Positions 1 through 10,536 of a stretch of DNA of 64,000 bases are shown here, in pieces. The translations under genes and the position numbers were made by a program. Every line of letters begins with the position of its first letter. Position 1 is the first letter of the stretch. This stretch comes from Xanthomonas chitinilytica (GTDB lineage Bacteria; Pseudomonadota; Gammaproteobacteria; Xanthomonadales; Xanthomonadaceae), in assembly GCF_026107455.2 (NCBI RefSeq), contig NZ_JAPCHY010000001.1, positions 62,001 through 126,000 on the forward strand. Reading direction: 5' to 3'. The notes beneath the pieces are model-generated. The model ran no database searches. It had not been told where the DNA came from and worked only from the letters and a program-made list of their open reading frames with translations.

Positions 1-874
<874 letters not shown>

Positions 875-958
875 GGGGGTTCTACTCGTGGGTTCGAATG
901 GGGAAGACGCACTGCACGCTGGGTTCGGGGAACCTCCGGCAACGGCGGCGGAGGCTCC

Positions 959-2014
959 CTATCGTTTGACGTCGCCGGCTTTGTCGCCACCCACGGTGGC
1001 GCCGCCGGCTTTGGCGGCAGCCACGGCACCGGCGTTGAGCGCGCTCGGCGGATTGCCGGCATGCGGCCCCTGCCCCAGCGCGGCGATCAGGTTGTCCACC
1101 GCCAGCGACACCATCGCCCGGCGCGTGGCCAGGCTTGCGCTGCCGATGTGCGGGGTCAGCACCACGTTGCGCAGCGCCAGCAGTTCCGGCCGCACCACCG
1201 GCTCGCCCTCGTAGACGTCCAGTCCGGCCGCGGCCAGGCGGCCGTTGGCCAGCGCCTCGGCCAATGCCAGCTCGTCGACGATGCCGCCGCGGGCGATGTT
1301 CACCAGGGTGGCGGTCGGCTTCATCTTCGCCAGCGCGGCCGCATCGATGACGTGGTGGCTCTGCGCGGTGTACGGCAGCACCAGCACCAGGTGGTCGGCC
1401 TGCGCCAGCAGTTCGTCGAAGCCGGCGTAGCGAGCGCCGACCTCGCGCTCGACCGCCTCCGGCAACCGCGAGCGGTTGTGGTAGAGCACGCGCATGCCGA
1501 AGCCGTGGGCGCCGCGGCGGGCGATGGCCTGGCCGATCCGGCCCATGCCGAGGATGCCGAGCGTGCTGCCGTGGATGTCGGCGCCGAGCATGGTCGTGAA
1601 CGACCACGGCCCCCACTGCCCCTCGCGCAGCCAGCGCTCGGATTCGGTGATGCGGCGGGCGGCGGCCATCAGCAGCGCGAAACCCAGGTCGGCGGTGGTC
1701 TCGGTCAGCACGTCGGGGGTGTTGCTGGCGAGGATGCCGGCCGCGCCGAGCGCGTCGATGTCCAGATTGTTGTAGCCGACGCCGACGTTGGCGATGGCGC
1801 GCAGCCGCCGCGCGCCGGCGATCTCGGCCGCGCCGATGCGCTCGTTGAGCGTGACCAGGGCGCCATCGGCCTCGCGCAGCTGCGCGGCGATGCCGGCGCT
1901 GTCGTAGGCGGTCACCTGCGTGGTCGCGGCCACGTCGAAATACGCCGCCAGCCGTTCGACCACGTCGTCGAACAGCGGCTGCGATACCCAGACGCGGGGC
2001 CGCGCTTCAGCCAT
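959..2014 (-). CDS. D-2-hydroxyacid dehydrogenase (glyoxylate/hydroxypyruvate reductase type)
   Basis: A 351-residue NAD(P)-dependent D-2-hydroxyacid dehydrogenase. It has the [16 protein letters not shown] dinucleotide-binding motif near residue 155 and the family's Arg/Glu/His set: [10 protein letters not shown] (Arg), DVYEGEP (Glu) and LTPHIGSAS (His). The closest recognisable type is GhrB/TkrA hydroxypyruvate reductase rather than SerA, because there is no ACT regulatory domain. I chose the ATG at 2014; a GTG at 2023 would add three residues. The start overlaps the 3' end of aroC by 8 bp, which suggests translational coupling. The last ~25 residues are Ala/Gly-rich and look like a non-conserved tail. 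The exact substrate is uncertain. Confidence 0.88.
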   Translation of the reverse strand: MAEARPRVWVSQPLFDDVVERLAAYFDVAATTQVTAYDSAGIAAQLREADGALVTLNERIGAAEIAGARRLRAIANVGVGYNNLDIDALGAAGILASNTPDVLTETTADLGFALLMAAARRITESERWLREGQWGPWSFTTMLGADIHGSTLGILGMGRIGQAIARRGAHGFGMRVLYHNRSRLPEAVEREVGARYAGFDELLAQADHLVLVLPYTAQSHHVIDAAALAKMKPTATLVNIARGGIVDELALAEALANGRLAAAGLDVYEGEPVVRPELLALRNVVLTPHIGSASLATRRAMVSLAVDNLIAALGQGPHAGNPPSALNAGAVAAAKAGGATVGGDKAGDVKR

Positions 2015-3110
2015 CGACGCCACCGGGAATGCGCGGCGCCACCGCGCCGACGTCGCCGCACTGCGCGCGGTGGCGCAGCGCCTGGTCCATCAGCACCAGC
2101 GCCATCATCGCCTCGGCGATGGGGGTGGCGCGGATGCCGACGCACGGGTCGTGGCGGCCGGTGGTGACCACCTCCACCGGATTGCCGTCCACGTCCACGC
2201 TGGCGCCGGGCAGGCGCAGGCTGGAGGTGGGCTTGAGCGCGATCGAGGCGACCACCTGCTGGCCGGTGGAGATGCCGCCGAGGATGCCGCCGGCATGGTT
2301 GCTGGCGAAGCCCTCCGGTGCGATCAGGTCGCGGTGCGCGGTGCCCTTCTGCGCGGCGCTGGCGAAGCCGTCGCCGATCTCCACGCCCTTGACCGCGTTG
2401 ATGCTCATCAGCGCGGCGGCCAGTTCGCCGTCGAGCTTGCCGTAGATCGGCTCGCCCCAGCCCGGCGGCACGCCGTCGGCGACCACGTTGACGCGCGCGC
2501 CGACCGAATCGCCGGACTTGCGCAACGCGTCCATGTAGGCCTCCAGCGCCGGCACCTGGCCGGCGTCGGGCCAGAAGAACGGGTTGTCCTCCACCGCGTT
2601 CCAGTCGAAAGCGGCCGGCGTGATCTCGCCCAGCTGCGACAGCCAGCCGCGCACGGTCACGCCGTAACGCTGCTGCAGCCACTTCTTGGCGATCACCCCG
2701 GCGGCCACGCGCATGGTGGTCTCGCGCGCCGAGGAACGGCCGCCGCCGCGCGGGTCGCGGATGCCGTACTTCTGCCAGTAGCTGTAGTCGGCGTGGCCAG
2801 GGCGGAACTGCGCGGCGATGTTGCCGTAGTCCTTGCTGCGCTGGTCGGTGTTGCGGATCAGCAGCGCGATCGGGGTACCGGTGGTGCGGCCCTCGTAGAC
2901 CCCGGACAGGATCTCGACCTCGTCGGCCTCGCGCCGCGCCGAGGTATGCCGGCTCCTGCCGGTGGCGCGCCGCTGCAGGTCGTGGGCGAACGCCTCCGGC
3001 GCGAGCTCCAGCCCCGGCGGGCAACCGTCGACCACGCAGCCGATCGCCGGCCCGTGCGACTCGCCGAAGGTGGTGACGGTGAACAGCTTGCCGAAGGAAT
3101 TGGAGCTCAC
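2007..3110 (-). CDS. aroC: Chorismate synthase
   Basis: A 367-residue enzyme that converts 5-enolpyruvylshikimate-3-phosphate to chorismate using reduced FMN, the last step of the shikimate pathway. It starts [19 protein letters not shown], with the signature GESHG and the conserved [10 protein letters not shown] loop. Further family signatures are [19 protein letters not shown] and the [18 protein letters not shown] stretch. The length matches the family (~360). The start codon is GTG at 3108-3110, the only start that matches the family N-terminus. A cluster of GTAG palindromes separates it from prmB upstream. Confidence 0.97.
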   Translation of the reverse strand: MSSNSFGKLFTVTTFGESHGPAIGCVVDGCPPGLELAPEAFAHDLQRRATGRSRHTSARREADEVEILSGVYEGRTTGTPIALLIRNTDQRSKDYGNIAAQFRPGHADYSYWQKYGIRDPRGGGRSSARETTMRVAAGVIAKKWLQQRYGVTVRGWLSQLGEITPAAFDWNAVEDNPFFWPDAGQVPALEAYMDALRKSGDSVGARVNVVADGVPPGWGEPIYGKLDGELAAALMSINAVKGVEIGDGFASAAQKGTAHRDLIAPEGFASNHAGGILGGISTGQQVVASIALKPTSSLRLPGASVDVDGNPVEVVTTGRHDPCVGIRATPIAEAMMALVLMDQALRHRAQCGDVGAVAPRIPGGVDG

Positions 3111-3119
3111 GGCCTTCCC

Positions 3120-3229
3120 TCGCCCGTAGAGCCGAGCTTGCTCGGCTGCACAGGCTCGCCCGTAGAGCCGAGCTTGCTCGGCTGCACAGGCATCCGAAGC
3201 CGGAAGCAGCCGAGCAAGCTCGGCTCTAC
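3120..3229. repeat. GTAG REP cluster, family A (SMAG-like): two direct copies and one inverted
   Basis: Two direct copies of a 36-bp unit (3120-3155 and 3156-3191) each contain GTAG followed by the 8-bp hairpin AGCCGAGC-TT-GCTCGGCT and then GCACAGGC. A third copy lies in inverse orientation at 3206-3229. A GTAG tetranucleotide at the foot of a stem is the hallmark of the SMAG REPs described in Stenotrophomonas maltophilia, which are mobilised by RAYT transposases. The cluster fills the aroC/prmB gap and may act as an mRNA stabiliser or 3' hairpin for prmB. Confidence 0.85.
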
Positions 3230-3249
3230 GGCGGGGGCGGCCATCGTCG

Positions 3250-4176
3250 TCATCGCTGCGCGGCCAGCTCCGCGATATGCGCGTTATGCGCGATCAGTTC
3301 GCGGCATTCCACCGCGAAGATGCCCATCTGCCCGACCTTGAACTCGATCCAGGCGAAGTCCACCTCCGGCAGCAATGCGACCAGGTGACGCTCGGACTCC
3401 CCCACCTCGCAGATCAGCAGGCCGTCCTCGGACAGGTGGATCGGCGCATCGCGCAGGATCTTCAGCACCAGGTCCAGGCCGTCGTCGCCGGCGCGCAGGC
3501 CCAGCTCCGGCTCGTACGAGTACTCCTGCGGCAGCGCGTCGGTCTCGTCGTTGGTGACATAGGGCGGGTTGGTGACGATCAGGTCGTAGTGGCGGCCGGT
3601 CAGCCCGGAGAACAGGTCGGACTTGAGCAGGGTGACGTTGTGCGCGTCCAGCCGCGCCTTGTTCTCGGCCGCCAGCGCCAGCGCGTCGTCGCTGATGTCG
3701 ACCCCGTCCACCCGCCAGTGCGGGTAGTAGTGGCCCATGGCGATGGCGATGCAGCCCGAACCGGTGCACAGGTCCAGCGCGCGGTTGACCTCGCGCCCGC
3801 CCAGCCACGGCTCGAAGCCGGATTCGATCAGTTCGGCGATCGGCGAGCGCGGCACCAGCGCGCGCGCGTCGCTCTTGAAGCTCAGCCCGGCGAACCAGGC
3901 CTCGCCGGTCAGGTAGGCGGCCGGCACCCGCTCGACCACGCGGCGCTCGAACAGCGCCAGCACCTTTTCCTTCTCGCCCTTCAGCAGCCGCGCCTGGCCG
4001 TAGGCCGGGCCCAGGTCGTGCGGCAGGTGCAGGGTGTGCAATACCAGCTGGGTCGCCTCGTCCAGCGCATTGTCGTAGCTGTGGCCGAAGGTGAGGCCGG
4101 CTTCGTTGAAACGGCTGGCGCCGTAGCGGATCAGGTCGATGATCGTGTGGAGTTCGGCGGCCGCTTCGGCAGTCAT
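3250..4176 (-). CDS. prmB: Ribosomal protein uL3 glutamine N5-methyltransferase
   Basis: A 308-residue SAM-dependent methyltransferase that modifies a glutamine of ribosomal protein L3. Motif [15 protein letters not shown], lies around residues 135-148, and the glutamine-binding NPPY is at 203-206, followed by VTND. The N-terminal helical domain (residues 1-95) is typical of PrmB/HemK. Length agrees with E. coli PrmB (~310). The ATG at 4176 ([10 protein letters not shown]) was chosen; the longer open frame upstream has no family similarity. A perfect TATAAT lies just upstream. PrmC is the main alternative, but the family pattern and neighbourhood near aroC favour PrmB. Confidence 0.92.
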   Translation of the reverse strand: MTAEAAAELHTIIDLIRYGASRFNEAGLTFGHSYDNALDEATQLVLHTLHLPHDLGPAYGQARLLKGEKEKVLALFERRVVERVPAAYLTGEAWFAGLSFKSDARALVPRSPIAELIESGFEPWLGGREVNRALDLCTGSGCIAIAMGHYYPHWRVDGVDISDDALALAAENKARLDAHNVTLLKSDLFSGLTGRHYDLIVTNPPYVTNDETDALPQEYSYEPELGLRAGDDGLDLVLKILRDAPIHLSEDGLLICEVGESERHLVALLPEVDFAWIEFKVGQMGIFAVECRELIAHNAHIAELAAQR

Positions 4177-4206
4177 GACAATGGCTATGGGGCAGATCGG
4201 CCCCCG

Positions 4207-4212
4207 ATTATA
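4207..4212 (-). promoter_or_regulatory. Candidate -10 box for prmB
   Basis: Read on the minus strand this is an exact TATAAT, 31 bp upstream of the prmB ATG, in otherwise GC-rich DNA. No convincing -35 hexamer is visible 16-18 bp further upstream, so the call rests on the -10 alone. Confidence 0.45.
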
Positions 4213-4436
4213 GGGGGCCGCCCGGTATATTGAGCGTCCGTTGCAAGGGAAACTTCGGCATCCGTGCAGTTGCGGAAGGCCGGCGTGGCCGGCCGCAGGA
4301 CCTCCCGGACCCCGGCCCGTGGGACCTGCGACGGCGCCAACCAACCGGCGTGCGACGGCATGCGCGCCCCGCCCTTCACCCGTGCCGGCCCGGCGAGCGC
4401 CGCGGCGCACGCCCCACCCATGGAATGCCAGGCCCC

Positions 4437-5081
4437 ATGTTCAACCGCACAACGATCATCGTCCTGATCATCGCCCTGGCCGCCGGCCTGGGGCTGGTGA
4501 CGGCGCAGAAGGTCTTCGGCCCCGCCGCCGACGCCCCGTCGACGCGCTCCATCACCTTCTACCCGCAACCGCGCGAGCTGCCCGACTTCAGCCTCGGCCA
4601 GTCCGACGGCACCCGCCTGATCCCCGGCGAACTCAAGGGCCACTGGACGCTGGTGTTCCTCGGCTTCACCACCTGCCCGGACGTGTGCCCCACCACCCTG
4701 GCCGAACTGGCGCGGGCGCAGAAGCAGTGGGAGTCGCTGCCGGACACGATCCGCCCGCGGCTGGTGCTGGTGTCGGTGGACCCGGAACGCGACACCCCCG
4801 CGCGGCTGGGCGAATACGCGCACGCCTTCCACAAGGACACCCTAGCCGCCACCGCCGACGTACCGTCGCTGGAGAAGTTCGCCACCGCGCTGGGCTTCGT
4901 GTTCCAGAAGGTTCCCGGCCGCCATTTCGACGAGAACCCGCAGGACTACAGCATGGACCACTCGGCCAGCATTGCCGTGCTCGATCCCGATGGCAAACTC
5001 GCCGGCCTGATCCGCCCACCCTTCGACCCGTCGGCCATCGCCGCCGACCTGCAACTGCTGACCGAGAAAACCGCCCCATGA
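4437..5081 (+). CDS. SCO1/SenC/PrrC-family copper chaperone
   Basis: A 214-residue thioredoxin-fold protein of the Sco family, which delivers copper to the CuA site of cytochrome c oxidase. An N-terminal membrane anchor ([17 protein letters not shown], residues 5-21) places the domain in the periplasm. The copper ligands are visible: the CPDVC motif (C80, C84) and a downstream histidine in [11 protein letters not shown] chose the ATG at 4437; an in-frame ATG at 4425 would add four residues. The stop overlaps the psd start as ATGA, so the two are translationally coupled, although no functional link with psd is obvious. The ~260 bp upstream hold no gene. Confidence 0.9.
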   Translation: MFNRTTIIVLIIALAAGLGLVTAQKVFGPAADAPSTRSITFYPQPRELPDFSLGQSDGTRLIPGELKGHWTLVFLGFTTCPDVCPTTLAELARAQKQWESLPDTIRPRLVLVSVDPERDTPARLGEYAHAFHKDTLAATADVPSLEKFATALGFVFQKVPGRHFDENPQDYSMDHSASIAVLDPDGKLAGLIRPPFDPSAIAADLQLLTEKTAP

Positions 5082-5920
5082 GTCTGACCACCACGCTGAC
5101 CTACGCCCTGCCCCACCGCCTGCTGTCGTCGCTGGCGCGCAGGCTGGCGTACTCGGAGAACCCGCGCGTGTCGCGCTGGCTGATCGACACGGTGACCGCG
5201 AAGTTCGGCGTCGACCTGGACGAGGCCAGCAACCCCGATCCGCGCAGCTATGCCAGTTTCAACCGCTTCTTCACCCGCGCCCTCAAGCCTGGCGCACGGG
5301 TGGCCGATCCCGATCCGCGCGCCTTGCTGATGCCCGCCGACGGCCGCGTCAGCCAGCTCGGCCCCATCGAGGACGGGCGCATCTTCCAGGCCAAGGGACA
5401 GTCGTTCACCGCCGCCGAACTGCTCGGCGACGCTGCCGCCGCCGAACCGTTCCACGACGGCCTGTTCGCCACCGTGTACCTGTCGCCGCGCGACTACCAC
5501 CGCGTGCACATGCCCTGGACCGGCACCCTGCGCGAGACCGTGCACGTGCCCGGGCGGCTGTTCAGCGTCGGCCCGGCCGCGGTCGCGCACGTACCGCGAC
5601 TGTTCGCGCGCAACGAGCGGCTGGTGTGCCACTTCGACACCGACTTCGGGCCGATGGCGCAGGTGATGGTCGGCGCGCTGCTGGTATCGGGCGTGGAAAC
5701 CGTGTGGAGCGGCGAGGAGATCCCCGCCTATGGCGACCGCATCACCCGCAAGGACTGGCGCGGCAAGGGGATCGTGCTGGAGCGGTTCGCGGAAATGGCA
5801 AGGTTCAACTACGGCTCGACCGTGATCGTGCTGCTGCCCCCCGGGGTGGCCGAGCTTGCGCCTGCGCTCGCCGCGGAAAGCCCGGTGCGCCTGGGACAAC
5901 GGCTGGCGACGTTGAAGTAA
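5078..5920 (+). CDS. psd: Phosphatidylserine decarboxylase proenzyme
   Basis: A 280-residue membrane-associated enzyme that makes phosphatidylethanolamine from phosphatidylserine. The proenzyme self-cleaves at a Gly-Ser bond to create a pyruvoyl group. The cleavage motif is [15 protein letters not shown] near residue 245 (Tyr replaces the Leu of the common LGST form), and the conserved [14 protein letters not shown] block lies near residue 135. Length and motifs match bacterial Psd type I. It starts at the ATGA overlap with the Sco gene. No terminator with a T-tract follows; a palindrome at 6035-6072 is the nearest structure. Confidence 0.96.
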   Translation: MSLTTTLTYALPHRLLSSLARRLAYSENPRVSRWLIDTVTAKFGVDLDEASNPDPRSYASFNRFFTRALKPGARVADPDPRALLMPADGRVSQLGPIEDGRIFQAKGQSFTAAELLGDAAAAEPFHDGLFATVYLSPRDYHRVHMPWTGTLRETVHVPGRLFSVGPAAVAHVPRLFARNERLVCHFDTDFGPMAQVMVGALLVSGVETVWSGEEIPAYGDRITRKDWRGKGIVLERFAEMARFNYGSTVIVLLPPGVAELAPALAAESPVRLGQRLATLK

Positions 5921-6034
5921 TCACCCGGGGGCCCTGGTCCGGGTATATGGCGACGTGTCTCCTCCGGCGTCCATCGAGATGCCGATGGCGGACACGCAGT
6001 CTGGCGCCAAGGCACTTCCGCTTCGGATGCCCCT

Positions 6035-6072
6035 TCCATCGTCGCTCCCGCGCAGGCGGGAGCGACGATGGA
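6035..6072. repeat. Perfect palindrome, family C (CCCGC-GCAG-GCGGG core)
   Basis: A 17-bp perfect stem (6035-6051 against 6056-6072) with the tetraloop GCAG. The core recurs at 10537-10620, 36581-36727 and 39729-39746, so it is a dispersed intergenic repeat rather than a gene-specific terminator. There is no T-tract. Confidence 0.75.
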
Positions 6073-6118
6073 GGAGCGACGGCAGGAATGCATGGGGGCG
6101 ACAGTAGAAAGTAGAAGC

Positions 6119-6140
6119 ATGCGTACGCCGCTGTACGCAT
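6119..6140. promoter_or_regulatory. Dyad ATGCGTAC-N6-GTACGCAT, possible operator
   Basis: Perfect 8-bp half-sites separated by GCCGCT, ending 48 bp upstream of the ATG of the orphan lipoprotein gene. The symmetry and position suit binding of a dimeric repressor to its promoter. No regulator gene lies nearby, and the role is inferred only from the symmetry. Confidence 0.35.
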
Positions 6141-6188
6141 CCGATCCGAAAGTGCTCTGACCAGGCCACGACAGGAGAGTTTCCGGGA

Positions 6189-7166
6189 ATGAATCCCCAT
6201 GCAAGGCATCGACGGATGGCCAGGACGCCGGCAAGGCGATGGCTGCTGGCTGCACTGCTGGCGACGCTGGCCGGCTGCGCCGAGAAGACCGAGCAGCAGC
6301 AACTCGACGCGCTGCGCGAAGGAGTGGGCTATCGCAGCTACCGCCAGTTCAGCGAACGCGGGGTGCCGCTGGCCTACGAGGGCTACGTGCGCGGTGCGCA
6401 GATGAGCGGCGAGACGCCGCCGCCACTGACCGCCGACGATCTCTGCGCCGTCCACACGCTGCTGTCCTACACGGCGCTGTCGGCCAACCGGCTGCTGCCG
6501 GCGGTCGTGGAGGCGGACCTGCTGGAGCGCGACTGCGGCAGGGAGGGCGCGATGATCGCCAACGCCCTGCGCTCGGTGGTGTTCCATCGCAAGCAATGGC
6601 CGGGCCTGGCCCTGGAGGCAAGCAATGCGGCCTGGCGCGATGCGCCCGACCCCGACCGGGCCAGTGCGCTGATCGTCGCGCTGCACCTGTTGATGGGCTA
6701 TGCCGCGGTCATGGACCAGCATTGGGACCGGGCGCAGGTCCACATCGATGCGCTCGGCGTGATGCTGCAGGCGCCTTGGCTGGGCGAACTGGGCCAGGCC
6801 GGGCTGGAGCTGCAGCAGCAGCGTTACCTGGACGGCCTGCGCCGGCTAAAGCGGGTCAGCGAGAATCCCGCGGTGCCGCCCGTCATCCGCGAGGAACTGC
6901 AGGGCATCATCGAGCGGATCGAGGCCGAGACCGGGAACCTGGACTCGCGCCTGCTGCTGGCGAAGGTGCTGGGCAAGGCGCTGTGGCAGGCGGCCCGGGA
7001 ACACGGCAGCCCCGGCCTGCAACGCCTGCTCGGCTTTGCCGAGAGCCGGCGCTGGAGCGAGGTGGCGGCCGCCACCACGACCGATGCACAGGGCTGGTGG
7101 AACCGGTTCACACAGCGCTGGCGCCGCGACGATGGCGCCGACGTCCCGGAGCCGCCCTCCTCCTGA
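6189..7166 (+). CDS. Predicted outer-membrane or periplasmic lipoprotein, unknown function
   Basis: A 325-residue protein that I do not recognise. It has a basic N-terminus, a hydrophobic stretch (WLLAALLATLAGC) and a lipobox LAGC at about residues 27-30, so it should be exported and lipidated. The mature part is Ala/Leu-rich and helical, with paired-helix character suggestive of TPR-like folding. Only two further cysteines (CAVH and RDCG) stand out. An AGGAG lies upstream of the ATG. The gene stands alone: psd lies upstream beyond a palindrome, and a lytic transglycosylase gene converges from the other side. A dyad at 6119-6140 may control it. Confidence 0.75.
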   Translation: MNPHARHRRMARTPARRWLLAALLATLAGCAEKTEQQQLDALREGVGYRSYRQFSERGVPLAYEGYVRGAQMSGETPPPLTADDLCAVHTLLSYTALSANRLLPAVVEADLLERDCGREGAMIANALRSVVFHRKQWPGLALEASNAAWRDAPDPDRASALIVALHLLMGYAAVMDQHWDRAQVHIDALGVMLQAPWLGELGQAGLELQQQRYLDGLRRLKRVSENPAVPPVIREELQGIIERIEAETGNLDSRLLLAKVLGKALWQAAREHGSPGLQRLLGFAESRRWSEVAAATTTDAQGWWNRFTQRWRRDDGADVPEPPSS

Positions 7167-7247
7167 GCGCGGCCCGGCCACGCATCCGCGGTACGCCATC
7201 GTTGCGCTCCGGTCGGCCATGCGGCGCGACGGGAACGCGAGCCGCCG

Positions 7248-8825
7248 TCAGCGGCTGCAGCCTTCCAGCTTGAGCTTCTGTCCCGGCTTGATCGCATAGG
7301 CCGGGGCACGCAGGCCGTTGGCACGCGCCAGCTGCGGAACCTGGCACTGGTAACGGCGGGAGATGCTGCTCAGGGTGTCGCCGCGGACCACGGTGTGGCT
7401 GCGCGCGGCCCTGGCCGCCGGTCGCGGCGCCACCGCCGCCGCGGGCGTGACTCCGCCCGTCCCGGCCATGGGTTCGGCGCTGCCCACCGCCACGCTGCCG
7501 GTGTACTGCGTCGCCTGCGGCCGCACGATCGCGGCGTTGAGGTCGGCGGTGATCAGGGTGCGCGCCAGGTCGGCGCGCGGACCGCTGACGCAATAGCGGT
7601 TGTACAGCCCGGCGATGCGGGTGGTGGCATTGATCGTGGTACCCGCCGGGATCCAGCCGTCGGCCTCGTAGCGCGGGTTGAGGTTGCGCAGCACCCGCAT
7701 GTAGCCGTCGCGGGTGCCGGTGCTGCCCAGGCAGATGGTCAGTTCGTAGATGGTGGTGGACTTGGCCAGCCGGATCGTCGCCGGCTGCGCATTGACCTTG
7801 GGGAACTCGACGCCGTACTGCTGCGGGTGCAGGAAGATCCAGGCCGCGGCGATCACCATCGGCACGTAGTCCTTGGTTTCGCCGGGGAACTGGCTGTAGA
7901 CCGAATCCACCCAGAAGCTCTGCCCGCCGCTCTGGCTGTACACGCGCTGGGCGCGGCCCTCGCCGCCGTTGTAGGCGGCCAGCGCCATCTCGATGTTGCG
8001 GTTGAGCTGGCCCATGCGCTCGTTCATGTAGGCAGCGCTGGCCTCGGCGGCGCTGCGCGCGTCGTAGCGGGTGTCGAAGCCGGTGCCGTCCGGCCCCAGG
8101 CCGAAACGGCGGCCGGTGGCCGGCATGAACTGCATCAGCCCGGCGGCACCGGCGCGCGAGGTGGCGTGCACGCGGCCGTTGGATTCCTTGGCCATGATGC
8201 CGAACAGCAGCGCCTCGGGCAGGTCGCGCCGCTCCCACTCCGGCCACATCACCGCGCGCAGGTTCATATAGTTCTCGTAGCTGGTCAGCAGCGCCGGGCG
8301 CATGTCGGTCAGCCAGCGGCGGATGCCGGCCTGCACCGCCGGGTTGTACTCGACCATCTGGTCGAAGGCGTGGCGGTGGTCGTTGAGCAGCGCGGCGGCG
8401 CGCGCGGCCTCGGGCACGTCGGCGGTCAGCGGGCCGACGTGGTCCGGGTCGGCTTCCAGCAGGCCGCCGTCCTCGTCGGCGGCCTGCGCCTGGACGTCGT
8501 CGCTGTTGCTCTTGAGCAGGCGCTTGTAGGTGACCAGCAGGTTGCCCACCTGGCAGCCGCGCTGGGCCACGCAGGCGCTGATCACGTCCTCCATGTCCTC
8601 CAGTGCCGCGTCGCCTTCGGCGGTGCCCTTGGGATCGGCATTGTTCACCAGCACCAGTGCGTCGTTGTAACGCTTCTCGGCCGTGGCCATGCGCTGCTCC
8701 AGGGCGTCGATCTTCTCCCGGTCGCGGGCGGATACCCGCTGGGCATGGGCGGCGGGTGCGGCGGACAACAGCGACAGGGCCACCAGGACCGGCCAGCTGC
8801 GGGCAATCAGGAAGGAAACGGACAT
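7248..8825 (-). CDS. Secreted lytic transglycosylase with C-terminal LysM (MltD-like)
   Basis: A 525-residue protein that should cleave peptidoglycan to 1,6-anhydro-muropeptides in the periplasm. A signal peptide (PVLVALSLLSAAPAAHAQ) is followed by a helical region. The SLT domain begins around residue 205, with catalytic Glu in IMAKESNG and the family blocks AGLMQFMPAT and ALAAYNGGEGR. A LysM domain (HTVVRGDTLSSISRRY) occupies the C-terminal ~50 residues. I chose the ATG at 8825; a GTG at 8834 is possible. An Ala/Pro-rich linker connects the two domains. The architecture matches family 1D (MltD), but MltD usually has two or more LysM repeats and only one is clear here. Confidence 0.9.
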   Translation of the reverse strand: MSVSFLIARSWPVLVALSLLSAAPAAHAQRVSARDREKIDALEQRMATAEKRYNDALVLVNNADPKGTAEGDAALEDMEDVISACVAQRGCQVGNLLVTYKRLLKSNSDDVQAQAADEDGGLLEADPDHVGPLTADVPEAARAAALLNDHRHAFDQMVEYNPAVQAGIRRWLTDMRPALLTSYENYMNLRAVMWPEWERRDLPEALLFGIMAKESNGRVHATSRAGAAGLMQFMPATGRRFGLGPDGTGFDTRYDARSAAEASAAYMNERMGQLNRNIEMALAAYNGGEGRAQRVYSQSGGQSFWVDSVYSQFPGETKDYVPMVIAAAWIFLHPQQYGVEFPKVNAQPATIRLAKSTTIYELTICLGSTGTRDGYMRVLRNLNPRYEADGWIPAGTTINATTRIAGLYNRYCVSGPRADLARTLITADLNAAIVRPQATQYTGSVAVGSAEPMAGTGGVTPAAAVAPRPAARAARSHTVVRGDTLSSISRRYQCQVPQLARANGLRAPAYAIKPGQKLKLEGCSR

Positions 8826-8913
8826 CAGGGGCACTGCGCGCGGAAGAGCCGGCAGGTTAGCCGCCCCGCTCCTGCCGGGGCAAGGATGCCGTGGCCGCGA
8901 TACAGTCGCTCGT

Positions 8914-8919
8914 TAGAAT
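8914..8919 (+). promoter_or_regulatory. Candidate -10 (TAGAAT) for the HerA-like ATPase
   Basis: A TTAGAAT element lies 15 bp upstream of the ATG at 8935 in the gap divergent from the transglycosylase gene. The distance implies a very short leader, and no good -35 is visible, so the call is weak. Confidence 0.3.
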
Positions 8920-8934
8920 CCGCCCATCTCCAAC

Positions 8935-10452
8935 ATGAGCCCCTCCATGGATCCCATCCTGCTCGGCAAAGGCATCACCGACGACATCGCGGTCACCCTG
9001 CTTCCCCGCTTCGGCAACCGCCACGGACTGGTCGCTGGCGCCACCGGCACCGGCAAGACGGTGACCCTGATGACCCTGGCCGAAGGCTTCTCGCGGATCG
9101 GCGTGCCGGTGTTCCTGGCCGACGTGAAGGGCGACGTGGCCGGGCTGGCGGTGCCCGGCGACGGCAACGACAAGCTGCTGCAGCGCGCCGCCGAGATCGG
9201 CGTGGCCGACTACGCGCCCGGCGCCAGCCCCACCGTGTTCTGGGACCTGTACGGCCAGCTCGGCCATCCGGTGCGCACCACCGTCAGCGAGATGGGGCCG
9301 ACCCTGCTGGCGCGCATCCTGGAACTCAACGACACCCAGTCCGGGGTGCTGGACATCGTGTTCAAGCTGGCCGACGACCGCGGCCTGCTGCTGCTCGACC
9401 TGGACGACCTGCGCGCCCTGCTCGGCCTGGTGGCCGAGGAACGCAAGGACATCTCCACCGAGTACGGCCTGGTCAGCGCGCAGTCGGTGGCGGCGATCCA
9501 GCGCGCGCTGCTGCGGCTGTCGCAGGACGGCGGCGAAGCCTTCTTCGGCGAGCCGGCGCTGGAGCTGGCCGACATCATGCGCGTCAACCACGACGGCCGC
9601 GGCGTGATCGGCATCCTCGCCGCCGCGCAGCTGATCCTCAAGCCGCGGCTGTACTCCACCTTCCTGCTGTGGCTGCTGTCCGAGCTGTTCGAGACCCTGC
9701 CGGAAGTCGGCGACCTGGAGAAGCCCAAGCTGGTCTTCATCTTCGACGAGGCGCACCTGCTGTTCGACGACGCCCCGGCCGCGCTGGTGCAGCGCATCGA
9801 ACAGGTGGTGCGGCTGATCCGCTCCAAGGGCGTGGGCGTGTACTTCTGCTCGCAGTTCCCCGACGACGTGCCGGCCAACATCCTCGGCCAGCTCGGCAAC
9901 CGCGTGCAGCACGCGCTGCGCGCCTTCACCCCGCGCGACCAGAAGGCGGTGCGCACCGCCGCCCAGACCTTCGTGCCGAACCCGAAGCTGGACGTGACCG
10001 CCACCCTGTCGCAGATGGGCACCGGCGTGGCGCTGGTCTCCACCCTGCAGGACAAGGGCGTGCCCTCGCCGGTACAGGAGACCCTGATCGCGCCGCCGCG
10101 CTGCCGCATGGGCGCGATCACCGACGCCGAACGCGCCCAGGTGCGCGCCGGCAGTCCGGTCGGCACCCGCTACGACACCGCGATCAACCGCGAATCAGCC
10201 GCCGAGCTGCTGGCCAGCCGCGCGCAGAAGGTGGCCGAGGAGAGCAAGGCGCCGAAGGCCCGCACCCGCGAGCAGGACGAGGCGCAGGAAGGCGGCTTCG
10301 GCCAGGCGATCAAGGATGCGGTATTCGGCACCAAGCGCCGCCAGGGCATGATCGAGACCATGGCCAAGCAGACCACCCGCACCGTCGGCACCAAGCTCGG
10401 CAACCAGATCGTGCGCGGCATCCTCGGCGGCCTGTTCGGCGGCCGCAAGTAG
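8935..10452 (+). CDS. HerA-like/DUF853 ATPase (YjgR type)
   Basis: A 505-residue cytoplasmic P-loop ATPase of the FtsK/HerA superfamily with a DUF853 C-terminal region. Walker A is GATGTGKT (about residues 37-44) and Walker B is LVFIFDEAHLLF (~270). Other conserved blocks are FLADVKGDVAGL and a TQDKGVPSPVQET-like stretch near the C-terminus. It is homologous to E. coli YjgR, whose role is not established; HerA relatives act in DNA processing. The start could instead be the ATG at 8947 (MDPILLGKG), which is closer to the family N-terminus. A pair of inverted family-C repeats follows at 10537-10620. Confidence 0.88.
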   Translation: MSPSMDPILLGKGITDDIAVTLLPRFGNRHGLVAGATGTGKTVTLMTLAEGFSRIGVPVFLADVKGDVAGLAVPGDGNDKLLQRAAEIGVADYAPGASPTVFWDLYGQLGHPVRTTVSEMGPTLLARILELNDTQSGVLDIVFKLADDRGLLLLDLDDLRALLGLVAEERKDISTEYGLVSAQSVAAIQRALLRLSQDGGEAFFGEPALELADIMRVNHDGRGVIGILAAAQLILKPRLYSTFLLWLLSELFETLPEVGDLEKPKLVFIFDEAHLLFDDAPAALVQRIEQVVRLIRSKGVGVYFCSQFPDDVPANILGQLGNRVQHALRAFTPRDQKAVRTAAQTFVPNPKLDVTATLSQMGTGVALVSTLQDKGVPSPVQETLIAPPRCRMGAITDAERAQVRAGSPVGTRYDTAINRESAAELLASRAQKVAEESKAPKARTREQDEAQEGGFGQAIKDAVFGTKRRQGMIETMAKQTTRTVGTKLGNQIVRGILGGLFGGRK

Positions 10453-10536
10453 GAGCGCCCGGCAGAGTCGCCGCCCCGTCTCCGCGTACCGCCATCCGCG
10501 GAAACTGCCGGACCGGATCACGGATTCTTCCAGGTC

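Noticed and set aside
3120..3229. Rho-independent terminator for prmB
   Set aside because: The hairpins lack T-tracts and belong to a dispersed GTAG repeat family. They may still protect mRNA ends.
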